This document shows, one piece after another, positions 15,977 through 24,031 of a stretch of DNA of 64,000 nucleotides. How positions within the stretch are numbered: position 1 is the first letter of the stretch; every line of letters begins with the position of its first letter. Source of the DNA: JBEKIK01 sp963838495 (GTDB lineage Bacteria; Planctomycetota; Planctomycetia; Pirellulales; Thermoguttaceae); assembly GCA_963838495.1 (NCBI GenBank), contig CAWIRC010000001.1, positions 434,001 to 498,000 on the forward strand, written 5' to 3'. The position numbers and the translations under genes were made by a program. The notes under the pieces are model-generated. The model was not told the DNA's origin, did not search any database, and saw only the letters and a program-made list of their open reading frames with translations.

Positions 15977-17416
15977 TTATTTTCCTTTCGATTCCAGGTG
16001 AATTTCGTAGCGCAACCAATAAGCATCCAAGTTCGTGCCGCTCGGCGCAGGCGCTTCTAAAATCGCCGTACTGCCATCAATGCGGTTGTATATAAACGCC
16101 GTCCCTTGAAGCGGGTCGATGGGGATCGGCACTTCGGTGATGCCCGAAAGACTCTCTGGCAGTTGACCATCGTGGGCGGCGGCGTAAAGTCTTATGGCCT
16201 CGAATATCCGCAATATTGCGATTTCCCGCTCAGTTCTGGCTTGGGCATTCTTTGCGGTCTTTAGGGCGGGCATGAAGGTGGATGCGATTGGCAATAACTC
16301 TTGCCCGCCATGGATTACTTCCTTCATTTTGGCGTCGGCTTTTTTCATTCCGGCAACCGACTCGGGATACGGCATATATATCCACTTGAATAATTCATCC
16401 CGAAGTTCATTGTATTGCCGAATCGCGGCGACTAAAACGGCTTTACAAACGGGCATCTTTTCAATTTTCTCCGGAGACCAACCGCGCTCGGCAAGAAACG
16501 CCTTTGCCTGTGGATACTTCTCGAATAGCACAAATGAAGATATAAATTGTAATGGAACAGGATCGGATCGTTTGTTTAACAGTCTCAATTGCTTTTCTAT
16601 GGTCTGATTGAGAAGCAACGTCCACTGTTCCGGCGCGATTTCTTTTGTTTCCAGATCCTTCAGGTCGGGAAAGGTCAGATATAAGAAGTCGTATTCCGAT
16701 ACCAAGGCCGGACGGAAGTCGATAATCGGCCTGGGCAAGTCGGTCAATGACCAGTACAGATTCGGTGTCCCAGACTGCTGGATTAATTCCCGCAACTGCT
16801 CGGACATCATATTGACAATCGCACAACCTACAAAACTATGAATAAGTGTCGGTCCATTGGCCACGTTTCGTCCCAGGGCAAAACCGGCCTGCAAAGTTTG
16901 CACGGCATCGCCGTAATTGCCCTCGGCGATTTGCAGCCTTGCATACGGGGCCAAAAGATGCGCATATCCGCGCGTTTGCTGGATCTCGGCCAATGGGGTC
17001 GCAATGCCGTATTCGCGGATGGGAGTCTGCCAATCGCAGTATTCGCATTGCGAGGCGCGTATTATTTCTCTGACTTTCCAGGACCAGCCATTGATTATTG
17101 AGCGGTTTTTTTGATCGCGCAATTCCGAAAGCGGCGCTTCCGGCCAATCCCAGGCCTTTTCATTCCCATATAATTCGCTAAACAAGCCGGAAGATTCCGC
17201 CATCAACTTGTTGTAAAACACCGCCGCGTTGCCGGGCCTGAGATCGATGAACTCCGGCAGCAATTTGTATTTCAGCGCCGGTCGCGGTTCGGGCATGGGA
17301 TGCAGTACGATTTTTACCGTCTTGATTTCAGATACTGCTTTTGCCGCCTCTTCGCCTAAAACCGCCCTGGGTATCAGAAACATCGCGGCGATAATAATGC
17401 CTATTTGATATTTCAT
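15977..17416 (-). CDS. Secreted protein of unknown function
   Basis: The 479-residue protein begins MKYQIGIIIAAMFLIPRAVLGEE, a clear signal peptide with a cleavage site near residue 21. The body is mostly helical with a TPR-like stretch (YAHLLAPYARLQIAEGNYGDAVQTLQAGFALG). The C-terminal FEAIRLYAAAHDGQLPESLSGI followed by PIPIDPLQGTAFIYN resembles the tail of planctomycete secreted proteins related to pseudopilins. CEYC near residue 125 could bind metal or form a disulphide. It is 2 bp upstream of the DUF1559 gene and follows the anti-sigma-like gene by 93 bp, which suggests an operon. No enzymatic motif is visible. Confidence 0.75.
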   Translation of the reverse strand: MKYQIGIIIAAMFLIPRAVLGEEAAKAVSEIKTVKIVLHPMPEPRPALKYKLLPEFIDLRPGNAAVFYNKLMAESSGLFSELYGNEKAWDWPEAPLSELRDQKNRSIINGWSWKVREIIRASQCEYCDWQTPIREYGIATPLAEIQQTRGYAHLLAPYARLQIAEGNYGDAVQTLQAGFALGRNVANGPTLIHSFVGCAIVNMMSEQLRELIQQSGTPNLYWSLTDLPRPIIDFRPALVSEYDFLYLTFPDLKDLETKEIAPEQWTLLLNQTIEKQLRLLNKRSDPVPLQFISSFVLFEKYPQAKAFLAERGWSPEKIEKMPVCKAVLVAAIRQYNELRDELFKWIYMPYPESVAGMKKADAKMKEVIHGGQELLPIASTFMPALKTAKNAQARTEREIAILRIFEAIRLYAAAHDGQLPESLSGITEVPIPIDPLQGTAFIYNRIDGSTAILEAPAPSGTNLDAYWLRYEIHLESKGK

Positions 17417-17509
17417 GATTTAGCTCCTTCATTCTTTGTGACTTTGCGCCTTTGAGAGAAATATATTTATTGTTGGGGCAGCAGTTAAACTGCTGCCCCA
17501 ACATAAGAA

Positions 17510-18145
17510 CTAACTGGGCCCCGACCCGATTTGTTCCAGGATTTGATCCATCAGTTCCCGGCTTGTAAGCGGCCGGGTGACAATCGATTTTTTGTTGTGT
17601 GGCGCGGCTGCTCTCGGCTCCCACGAATCCACGCCTTTGTCGATAATCCGGCTGAGCAGTTGCGTATATGAATATGTCGAGTCGCCTTCGCCTGGTCCTC
17701 GATAATTGGCTGCCGGCAATAGGGCAAGACCGAATACGGAACGATCACTGCGCGACCGGGCGGCGTGCATGTCGGCGTCGATGTTTTCGCTGACGTCGCG
17801 GGCCAGCGATGTCCCCGGGGCGGCATGATTCGCAGTCTCGACAACCGGCCCCAACGCCGATCGTGACACGAGCATCACAAGCAGTGTGGCCGCTATTGCC
17901 GACATGACTGCGAAGGCCGCCTGCCATGCCCGGGCTTGGCGACCCAGTGTGACCTCACCCCCGGGTACCCTCTGGGTGCCTCTCCCAATGGGAGAGGGGA
18001 GTGTGGGATGTTGCCCGGCCGTTATCGATTGTTGCCCGGCCAGGAACATCAGCCTCTCGCGATCCAGCCGATCGGTGCGGGGCATTAGTGCGGCCAGGGC
18101 TGCCTCGAAGGAACTTAAGTCGTCTTCTTTCTTTTCTGCTGACAT
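17510..18145 (-). CDS. Single-pass membrane protein, candidate anti-sigma factor
   Basis: The 211-residue protein overlaps the end of the ECF sigma gene by 31 bp, the usual arrangement for a sigma/anti-sigma pair. An N-terminal cytoplasmic helical region (SSFEAALAALMPRTDRLDRERLMFLAG) is followed by one membrane segment around residues 73-95 (AAFAVMSAIAATLLVMLVS) and an extracytoplasmic tail ending LMDQILEQIG. No zinc-binding HxxxCxxC anti-sigma motif is seen, so the anti-sigma role rests on position and topology. Residues 46-68 or so (HPTLPSPIGRGTQRVPGG) are translated from a family 1 palindromic repeat embedded in frame, just before the membrane segment. Confidence 0.75.
   Translation of the reverse strand: MSAEKKEDDLSSFEAALAALMPRTDRLDRERLMFLAGQQSITAGQHPTLPSPIGRGTQRVPGGEVTLGRQARAWQAAFAVMSAIAATLLVMLVSRSALGPVVETANHAAPGTSLARDVSENIDADMHAARSRSDRSVFGLALLPAANYRGPGEGDSTYSYTQLLSRIIDKGVDSWEPRAAAPHNKKSIVTRPLTSRELMDQILEQIGSGPS
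17958..18007. repeat. Family 1 palindromic repeat lying in frame inside the anti-sigma-like gene
   Basis: CCCGGGTACCCTCTGGGTGCCTCTCCC followed by an ATGGGAGAGGGG arm forms a hairpin. The ACCCTCTGGGTGCCTCTCCC block is the reverse complement of part of the copy at 6482-6578. It is read through without a stop on the minus strand. Confidence 0.7.
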
Positions 18146-18621
18146 TCCACACCCAACCTTTCTCGCAAAGTATTCAATCCGGCCTGGTACCAGCGGTGGA
18201 CAGTGCTGGTCGATGAGCCGGTCAACTGTGCTATTTCTTCAAAAGTCAATCCGCCCCACAGCCGGGCGACTATTGTTTCCCGCTCTTCGATGGGCAACTC
18301 CCGCATCCCCTCGGCGGCCTCTGCCGCGTCCAAGCGGTCATCCAGCGTTATGTGAAACCAAGGCTCTTTCCTCACGGCCGCCGTTGTTTCCCGCCGGATT
18401 CGGCGCCTGGAATGCCGCGAGGCATTAATGGCCCCATTCCGCACTACCCGATACAGCCAGCCCACAATATTCCCAGGCAGCGCCGGTTGGCGGACCAGTG
18501 CTAAAAACGCCTCTTGCACCACGTCTTCGGGCGTATCGCACCACTGCTGGGCATAAAGCACCAGCGCCGCCCCGTGCTCGTCCAAAAGCCGCGTCAAAAT
18601 TTCCGGGCCTATGCCAGCCAT
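18115..18621 (-). CDS. ECF-type RNA polymerase sigma factor
   Basis: The 168-residue protein has sigma region 2 (ALVLYAQQWCDTPEDVVQEAFLALVRQP, then VGWLYRVVRNGAINASRHSRRR) and a region 4 helix-turn-helix (GLTFEEIAQLTGSSTSTVHRWYQAGLNTLRERL). It directs RNA polymerase to a specific promoter set, presumably including its own cassette. The gene lies 320 bp downstream of infC and overlaps the membrane anti-sigma-like gene. With two secreted proteins following, it resembles planctomycete sigma cassettes that respond to envelope signals. The ATG at 18621 (MAGIGPEILTRLLDE) fits the short N-terminus of this group. Confidence 0.9.
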   Translation of the reverse strand: MAGIGPEILTRLLDEHGAALVLYAQQWCDTPEDVVQEAFLALVRQPALPGNIVGWLYRVVRNGAINASRHSRRRIRRETTAAVRKEPWFHITLDDRLDAAEAAEGMRELPIEERETIVARLWGGLTFEEIAQLTGSSTSTVHRWYQAGLNTLRERLGVECQQKRKKTT

Positions 18622-18653
18622 GTTCCCCGTCTCGCTCTGCCGTCTGTAATAAA

Positions 18654-18675
18654 GACACCGCGGCGGGTGTTTTTT
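18654..18675 (+). terminator. Hairpin with T-run in the infC-sigma gap
   Basis: ACACC-GCGGC-GGGTGT is followed by six T on the plus strand. On the minus strand, the sense for infC and the sigma gene, the stem is followed only by CTTTATT. It may separate infC transcription from the sigma cassette. The rest of 18622-18941 shows no gene. Confidence 0.45.
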
Positions 18676-18941
18676 CCCAAGATTTCAGTATAATCTTCCG
18701 CCGCGGAAATAGACAGAAACAGGTGTTATCCGCGCTCCTCGGGCATGGAGCAAAAAGAAATCAGGTATTAACAACCTGAATGTTTGAAGAATATGAATTA
18801 TGGCCCAAAAGCCAACCCCTGGGATGTTTTCACAAACGCAAAGGCATGCCCCGGCATTATTTAAAAAAAATCAACAATCGGATTTCTTCCCCCGATCTCC
18901 GTGATCTCCGTGTCTCAGCGGTGAGCCGGCCTTGGCGGCAA

Positions 18942-19463
18942 TTATTTCGGCGCCAGCGTGCAAATCATGCGCCGGCCGTGGTGCAGGGGAGGTGACTCGA
19001 CCTTGGATACGTCATCCAACTTGGCGAGGATCTCGTCGATCACCTTTCGGCCTTCTTCGATGTGCGCCAACTCGCGCCCGCGGAACATAACGCTGACGAT
19101 GACTTTATCTTTGTGTTCGAGAAACTCCCGGGCCTTGCCCACCTTGACGTTGAGGTCGTGATCGCCCGTCTTGGGCCTCACGCGAATCTCCTTGATCTTC
19201 ATTTGGTGGCTGTGGCTTTTGTGCTGGCGTTTTTTCTGCTGATATTTGAACTTGCCGAAATCCATGATCCGGCAAACCGGGGGACGTTCGTTCGGCGCCA
19301 CCTCCACCAGATCGAGATCGGCTTGGCGGGCCTGTTCCATGGCCTTGTCGGTGGACATGACTCCCAATTGGGTCCCATCCATGCTTATGACACGCACGGA
19401 ATTAACGCGGATTTGTTCGTTGACTCGCTGCTTGGCATCGCCTGTGATCTTCCATTTTCCCAT
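18942..19463 (-). CDS. infC: Translation initiation factor IF-3
   Basis: IF-3 binds the 30S subunit and checks start-codon pairing. The approximately 173-residue product has the family sequences VNEQIRVNSVRVISMDGTQLG, ARQADLDLVEVAPNERPPVCRIMDFGKFKYQQ and IKEIRVRPKTGDHDLNVK, and ends GRRMICTLAPK. Either ATG 19463 (MGKWKITGDAKQ) or an in-frame GTG at 19469 could start translation. GGAG lies 4 bases before the GTG and 10 before the ATG, so the start is uncertain; IF-3 genes often use unusual starts for autoregulation. thrS is upstream, 150 bp away. The expected next gene rpmI is displaced by a four-gene cassette. Confidence 0.95.
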   Translation of the reverse strand: MGKWKITGDAKQRVNEQIRVNSVRVISMDGTQLGVMSTDKAMEQARQADLDLVEVAPNERPPVCRIMDFGKFKYQQKKRQHKSHSHQMKIKEIRVRPKTGDHDLNVKVGKAREFLEHKDKVIVSVMFRGRELAHIEEGRKVIDEILAKLDDVSKVESPPLHHGRRMICTLAPK

Positions 19464-19613
19464 ACGCACTTTTCTCCGAAGTTTTCAGTTAACAGTTTAC
19501 AGTTTACAGTTCATTTATGAAAAACGATATCCATGCTTGCAGTCATACTGGGCAGTGAACGCCCATTTAATCCTTCAATCCTCCAATACATTAATCCTCT
19601 ATTCCTCGAATCC

Positions 19614-21350
19614 CTATTTTTTCGCCGCCTGGCGGATCGTCTTATCGCGGATTTCGATTTTTAATTTTTCTATAGCCTTGTCAATTGTCATGGGGCCGAG
19701 GTCGCCTTCCAGCCGGTCGCGAACCGCCACCTTTCCTTCCGCGGCCTCCCTGGCGCCGATGATAAACATGTAGGGAATCAATTCCAACTGTGCGTCGCGG
19801 ATTTTTGCCCCGATTTTTTCCGCCCGATAATCGCCGCTCGCCCTTAGCCCCGCCTCCGACAGCCGTTCTTGGACTTTGCGCCCGTATTCTTCCACTTTTT
19901 GGCTCACGACCATCACCCGCACCTGCTCGGGCGCGAGCCACAAGGGAAAGGCCCCGGCGAAATGTTCTATCAGCATGCCCACGAACCGTTCGAACGAGCC
20001 GAACGGCGCCCGGTGGATCATCACCGGCTGGTGCGGGGTGTTGTCCGCGCCGATGTACTCCAGGGCAAATCGCTGGGCGCTGGGCAGGTTGTAATCCAGT
20101 TGCACGGTGCCAAGCTGCCACTCCCGTCCTATGCAATCGGCTACCACGAAATCGGCCTTTGGTCCGTAAAAAGCCGCCTCGCCCCGTTCCACGCGCACGT
20201 TGGCGAGGCCCATCTCCCGGCAAACTTGTTCCAGCGAATCCTCGGCCCGCCGCCAGGTTTCCACCGTGCCCACGTACTTGTCGCTCGCCGGATCGCGAAA
20301 TCCCAAGCGGATGCGATAATCGTCAAGACCCAAGGTTTTAAGAACTAGTTGGGTCATTTCCATGCAGTCGCGGAACTCGCCGGCCACCTGGTCCTCGGTG
20401 CAGAAAATATGGGCATCGTCCTGCGTGAAGCCGCGCACGCGAGTCATGCCATTCAGTTCGCCCGACTGCTCGAAGCGGTGCACCGTGCCGAACTCGGCCA
20501 GGCGCAAGGGCAATTCCCGATAGCTCCGCGGCTTAGACTTGTAGATCGTTATATGATGCGGGCAATTCATGGGCCGCAGCAGGTAACGGTCGCCGTCGGC
20601 CATATCGATGGGCGGGAACTGGGAGTCTTTATAATATGGATAATGACCCGAGGTTTCGTATAAATGCACGTTGCCTATGACCGGCGTATATACCGGCTGA
20701 TAGTGGCGCTTGATCAACTCGCCGTAGATGAAGTTTTCCAGTTCGCGGCGGATGATCGCCCCCTTGGGCAGCCAAAAAACCAGGCCTGATCCCACGGCCG
20801 GGTCGATCATGAAAAGTTCCAATTGCCGCCCCAGAACCCGGTGATCGCGGCGCTTGGCCTCTTCGACCTTGCGGATGTATTCGTCGAGTTCCTCGCGGTT
20901 GAACCAGGCCGTGCCGTAAACCCGCTGCAACTGCTGCCTGGAGGCGTCGCCCTTCCAGTACGCCCCGGCCACGGAAAGAAGTTTAAAGGCCCCGATCGCC
21001 CCAGGGCTGGGAACGTGCGGACCCCGGCACAGATCGATGAATTCGCCCTGCCGGTAAAAGGAAACCGCGGCCTCGTCTTTCAGGCCGTCCTCGATGTGCT
21101 CTACCTTAAGCATTTGTCCCAGGTCTTTGCATAACTGGATCGCTTCCCGCCGGTCCATTTCCACTCGTTCGAAGGCTTCGTCGTCCTTGACGATTTTCGC
21201 CATCTCGGCCTCGATCCGGGGAAAATCCTCTTCCGAAAGCGCGTGTTCCAGTTGAAAATCGTAGTAAAAGCCGTTTTCAATGGTCGGACCAAACGCCAAT
21301 TGCACGCCTGGGAACAATCGCATCACCGCCCGGGCCATCACGTGGCGCAC
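19614..21350 (-). CDS. thrS: Threonine--tRNA ligase, main part (frameshifted gene)
   Basis: This frame holds the editing domain and class II core. Motifs include GPTIENGFYYDFQLEHALSEEDF, the C/H zinc-site regions PMNCPHHITIYKSKPRSYRELPLRL (cysteine near MNCPHH) and RVRGFTQDDAHIFC, and the end with APEQVRVMVVSQK. The frame opens at MRHVMARAVM, which is an artefact. Adding one G to the GG at 21344-21345 on the plus strand joins GIMRHSCA from the upstream frame to HVMARAVMRLFPGVQ, restoring the family sequence with the editing-site HxxxH. As an essential single-copy gene it is unlikely to be truly broken. Confidence 0.95.
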   Translation of the reverse strand: MRHVMARAVMRLFPGVQLAFGPTIENGFYYDFQLEHALSEEDFPRIEAEMAKIVKDDEAFERVEMDRREAIQLCKDLGQMLKVEHIEDGLKDEAAVSFYRQGEFIDLCRGPHVPSPGAIGAFKLLSVAGAYWKGDASRQQLQRVYGTAWFNREELDEYIRKVEEAKRRDHRVLGRQLELFMIDPAVGSGLVFWLPKGAIIRRELENFIYGELIKRHYQPVYTPVIGNVHLYETSGHYPYYKDSQFPPIDMADGDRYLLRPMNCPHHITIYKSKPRSYRELPLRLAEFGTVHRFEQSGELNGMTRVRGFTQDDAHIFCTEDQVAGEFRDCMEMTQLVLKTLGLDDYRIRLGFRDPASDKYVGTVETWRRAEDSLEQVCREMGLANVRVERGEAAFYGPKADFVVADCIGREWQLGTVQLDYNLPSAQRFALEYIGADNTPHQPVMIHRAPFGSFERFVGMLIEHFAGAFPLWLAPEQVRVMVVSQKVEEYGRKVQERLSEAGLRASGDYRAEKIGAKIRDAQLELIPYMFIIGAREAAEGKVAVRDRLEGDLGPMTIDKAIEKLKIEIRDKTIRQAAKK

Positions 21351-21577
21351 GAGTGGCGCATTATGCCCAAGGCTTCGGGATCCTTTTTGGTAACAAGCCG
21401 CAGCAAGATTTGCCCTCCCTCGGGCAATGGCTGATCGGCCCCTATTAAACGGCCGTCCACCTGGGCGGCCAGGGTCGCTTTGGCCAGTCGGGGGCCGATA
21501 TCGGCTGCGATATCCAGCGGACGAACGCGACGCGAATATTCCAAACTACTTCCGTCGGGCAGATTTACCTTCAGCAT
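21338..21577 (-). CDS. thrS: Threonine--tRNA ligase, N-terminal TGS domain
   Basis: The 79-residue frame begins MLKVNLPDGSSLEY and contains a TGS domain (VRPLDIAADIGPRLAKATLAAQVDGRLIGADQPLPEGGQ), followed by the start of the editing domain (KKDPEALGIMRHSCA). The stop after CAT comes from a missing base in a C run (21344-21345 region). Together with the following frame it makes a protein of about 655 residues, normal for ThrRS. A good promoter lies about 97 bp upstream, so thrS is likely the first gene of the translation operon. Confidence 0.92.
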   Translation of the reverse strand: MLKVNLPDGSSLEYSRRVRPLDIAADIGPRLAKATLAAQVDGRLIGADQPLPEGGQILLRLVTKKDPEALGIMRHSCAT

Positions 21578-21673
21578 ACTCTCCTGCGTGATTGGATTGG
21601 GAATTGGCCTTCGAGCTCAACGTCGTTACAAAGGACATCGGAACGCTACCAGGCAAAAACACACTGCCTTTCA

Positions 21674-21701
21674 AGTATAAGATTCATAACGATTGTATCA
21701 A
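21674..21701 (-). promoter_or_regulatory. Sigma-70-like promoter for thrS operon
   Basis: On the minus strand TTGATA (21701-21696), a 16-base spacer and TATACT (21679-21674) match five of six bases in each box. Transcription would begin near 21667, giving a leader of about 90 bases before thrS. Confidence 0.6.
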
Positions 21702-21828
21702 GAGTGAATTATGCACATGACATAATATTTTATTATTTCTAGTCCCCATCCTTTCCGAAGTGGATACATTCTCACCCCTTTTTCCTTTGATTTTCCCTTT
21801 TTTCCTTAGACAGCAAACGATATTCCAT

Positions 21829-21865
21829 CCTCTCTCCCTCCGGGAGAGGGTCAGGGTAAGGGCGA
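21829..21865. repeat. Family 1 repeat, short copy
   Basis: CCTCTCTCCCTCCGGGAGAGG followed by GTCAGGGTAAGGGCG is a compact hairpin copy of family 1. The rest of 21578-22057 holds the thrS promoter and AT-rich sequence with no gene I can see. Confidence 0.65.
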
Positions 21866-22057
21866 AATTGTTGTTACATTTCCTGTCATTTCCCCTTGTT
21901 CGATTTTGCTGATCAAATACATCCTTGGCCCGCTATAAGGGGGTAAGCCGCTCCATAACCATCTGTCATGTTGACTGTTGGACAATCGAATGTCAAAATT
22001 ACCGTTTGTTTGCCAATTCAGATGCAAGCGGTAAAATGCCACTGGCCCCAAGAAACA

Positions 22058-22131
22058 GGGCGCTTAGCTCAGTTGGTTAGAGCGCCAGCTCGACAAGCTG
22101 GAGGTCACAGGTTCGAGCCCCGTAGCGCCCA
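22058..22131 (+). tRNA. tRNA-Val (anticodon GAC)
   Basis: A complete 74-base cloverleaf: acceptor GGGCGCT pairs fully with AGCGCCC, D-stem GCTC/GAGC, anticodon stem CCAGC/GCTGG and T-arm ACAGG/CCCGT with loop TTCGAGC. The anticodon at 34-36 is GAC (Val). CCA is not encoded. Two features are odd: position 33 is C where U is nearly universal, and the T-stem has one A-C mismatch. The 3' half serves as the attachment site of the adjacent integrated element; partial copies occur at 31620 and 34680. Confidence 0.9.
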
Positions 22132-22133
22132 CT
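22087..22133 (+). repeat. Attachment-site copy 1 (attL), 47 bp
   Basis: The 47-bp stretch from the anticodon arm to just past the tRNA end (AGCTCGACAAG...GCGCCCACT) is repeated perfectly at 31620-31666 and nearly so at 34680-34726. It lies in the intact tRNA gene, the classic place for tyrosine-recombinase integration. Confidence 0.88.
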
Positions 22134-22250
22134 TGTTGTAAATCCCGCCGAATCTTGGAGTTAGATACCTGCCGGCGGTCGGCAGTGCGGCCTGAAATCA
22201 AAAGAGGCGCGTAAATTTACGCGCGCTATAGCTTGATGGAGGGTTGCACC

Positions 22251-23477
22251 ATGCCAAAAAAATCCGCTCTACCCAAGTATTGCTTGCACAAACCCAGTGG
22301 GCTTGCGTATGTGCGGATCAAGGGCAAAGTGAATTATCTGGGCCGGTATGATTCGCCCGAAAGCCGGAAGGCTTACGTACGAATTATCGAGCAGATCGAT
22401 CAAGATCCTCCGCCGGATATTTCTTCTCTCCAGGAACTCGAAGACTTGACCGTCGTCGAACTCTGTTCAAGCTACCTCGATTTTTGTGAAATTTACTACC
22501 AAAAAAACGGCAAGCCCACGCATTACATCGGCGCGATCGAACTCTCCCTAAAGCGCCTTGCCGAAATTTACGACGAAACGCCGGCCGCGGAGTTTGGGCC
22601 CCGGGCCCTGAAGCGCTTTCGGCAGACGATGATCGAAAAGCACCTCAGCCGGAGCTATATAAACGCTCAAATCGAAATCATCAAACGCATGTTTTGCTGG
22701 GCTTGCTCCGAAGAGTTGTTGCCCGCGTCGATCGACCACGCGCTTAAAACCGTCAAGGGATTGAAAAAGGGCCGATCTGAGGCCAGGGAGACGGAGCCGG
22801 TTGGGCCCGTGCCCGACCAGGTGGTCGATGCAACCCTGGATTTTCTGCCGGCAGTGATAGCAGATATGGTCCGCTTGCAGCGCCTGACTGGGGCCCGCCC
22901 GGGCGAAATATGCCAACTCAGGCCCGGCGACGTGGACCGCAATGGAGAGGTCTGGCAATATCGGCCGGCCACGCATAAAACCGAGCACCACGGCAAAGAG
23001 CGAATCATCTACATCGGCCCCAAGGCGCAGGCGATTCTCACGCCTTATCTTCTGCGCCCGAGCGATGTTTATTGCTTTTCGCCGGCGGAATCGGAAAGGC
23101 GCCGGCAGTCCGAGCGCCGGGCAAAGCGACTGTCTAATGTACAACCCAGTCAGCAAAACCGGCGGAGGTCCGAGCCCAAACGCCGGCCGGCCGATCGGTA
23201 TGACAAGAACAGCTATCGTCGGGCGATCGCCCGGGCCGTGCACAAGGCAAATAAGCGGATCCGGGAAAACGCCGTGCGTGAAGGAATCGAGGATCCGGAA
23301 TTTCTTGAATCTTGGCATCCAAACCAGTTAAGGCACACTGCCGGAACCGACATTCGAAGACAATTCGGAATCGAAGGCGCTCAACTCATTCTCGGTCACA
23401 GCCGGGCCGATGTTACCCAAGTCTACGCCGAGCGGGATACATCTAGAGCAATCGAAATTATAAAGATGATTGGTTGA
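22251..23477 (+). CDS. Tyrosine recombinase (integrase) next to attL
   Basis: The protein of about 408 residues has a short N-terminal arm-binding region (GLAYVRIKGKVNYLGRYDSPESRKAY), a SAM-like core-binding domain and a C-terminal catalytic domain. Catalytic residues are visible: R in LTGARPGEICQL near 215, the HxxR region in HPNQLRHTAGTDIR near 360, H in LGHSRADVT and the nucleophile Y in QVYAERD near 391. An insertion rich in R and S (ERRRQSERRAKR) precedes the HxxR box. This layout is common in planctomycete integrases. The start at 22251 (MPKKSALPKYCL) is preferred over 22233. It lies 120 bp from the tRNA, as expected for the integrase that created the flanking repeats. Confidence 0.93.
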   Translation: MPKKSALPKYCLHKPSGLAYVRIKGKVNYLGRYDSPESRKAYVRIIEQIDQDPPPDISSLQELEDLTVVELCSSYLDFCEIYYQKNGKPTHYIGAIELSLKRLAEIYDETPAAEFGPRALKRFRQTMIEKHLSRSYINAQIEIIKRMFCWACSEELLPASIDHALKTVKGLKKGRSEARETEPVGPVPDQVVDATLDFLPAVIADMVRLQRLTGARPGEICQLRPGDVDRNGEVWQYRPATHKTEHHGKERIIYIGPKAQAILTPYLLRPSDVYCFSPAESERRRQSERRAKRLSNVQPSQQNRRRSEPKRRPADRYDKNSYRRAIARAVHKANKRIRENAVREGIEDPEFLESWHPNQLRHTAGTDIRRQFGIEGAQLILGHSRADVTQVYAERDTSRAIEIIKMIG

Positions 23478-23581
23478 AAAAAAATTTCTATTTTTACTAT
23501 TGACTTTTTGCAAATCCATAAGAATGATTTCCAATATACAGAAAATACACCACATGGTAACTTCCATCCCCAAGAAATGGA

Positions 23582-23622
23582 AACCACAGTTGCAGGCTCC
23601 GTAGCACAACCGGCAGTTGTGG
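23582..23622 (+). promoter_or_regulatory. Inverted repeat upstream of the DUF1580 gene
   Basis: ACCACAGTTGC and GCAGTTGTGGT form an imperfect inverted repeat (6 bp perfect outer arms) in the leader of the DUF1580 gene. A weak promoter TTGACT-17-AATGAT lies at 23500-23528, so this element may be an operator or an RNA hairpin. The stretch 23478-23692 otherwise holds no gene. Confidence 0.45.
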
Positions 23623-23640
23623 TAAAAAACGTGTGATATG

Positions 23641-23691
23641 GTTTCCTCCAAGTGGTGTGTTGAGATAATCACTCAACAATTAGGAGGAAAC
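23641..23691 (+). promoter_or_regulatory. RNA structure able to mask the DUF1580 ribosome-binding site
   Basis: GTTTCCTCC (23641-23649) is exactly complementary to GGAGGAAAC (23683-23691), which includes the very strong ribosome-binding site of the ATG at 23693. Between them TGTTGAG (23658-23664) and CTCAACA (23672-23678) form an inner hairpin. The 9-bp outer and 7-bp inner stems would stack and hide the initiation site. Confidence 0.65.
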
Positions 23692-23692
23692 T

Positions 23693-24019
23693 ATGTCTAT
23701 TTCTAGCGGTGAGCGGCTTTTCACTCTGACCGAAGCTGCAAAGTTAATCCCCCGCCGACGCGCCGGCCGGCCTACTGCGATTAGTTCAGTTTTCAGATGG
23801 TGCCAGATTGGTATCAGGGGAATTAAACTTGAATATATTCAAGTTGGCGGATGCAAGATGACCAGCACCGAAGCCATCAGGCGCTTCTATGATGCCTTGA
23901 CGAAACAATCTCAGGCCGGCCAGGCTCCTGTAAAAAAACCAGCGCCCCATATTTCCGCGACCGCCGCCGGCAAATCGACCGCGCAAAAGAAGACTGCAAA
24001 AAGTCGGGGCCTAAAGTAA
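23693..24019 (+). CDS. DUF1580-domain protein, probable small DNA-binding regulator
   Basis: The 108-residue protein begins with RLFTLTEAAKLIPRRRAGRPTAISSVFRWCQIGIRGIKLEYIQVGG, the DUF1580 signature. It resembles the MerR/excisionase type winged helix, with a first helix that reads the element and a short wing. The C-terminal tail is rich in K, A and P (GKSTAQKKTAKSRG), likely disordered and nucleic-acid-binding. In planctomycete mobile elements such genes follow the integrase, which suggests an excisionase-like directionality factor, but this is inferred. AGGAGG is 7 bases before the ATG and can be masked by the leader structure. Confidence 0.85.
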   Translation: MSISSGERLFTLTEAAKLIPRRRAGRPTAISSVFRWCQIGIRGIKLEYIQVGGCKMTSTEAIRRFYDALTKQSQAGQAPVKKPAPHISATAAGKSTAQKKTAKSRGLK

Positions 24020-24031
24020 ACCAAACCAATT

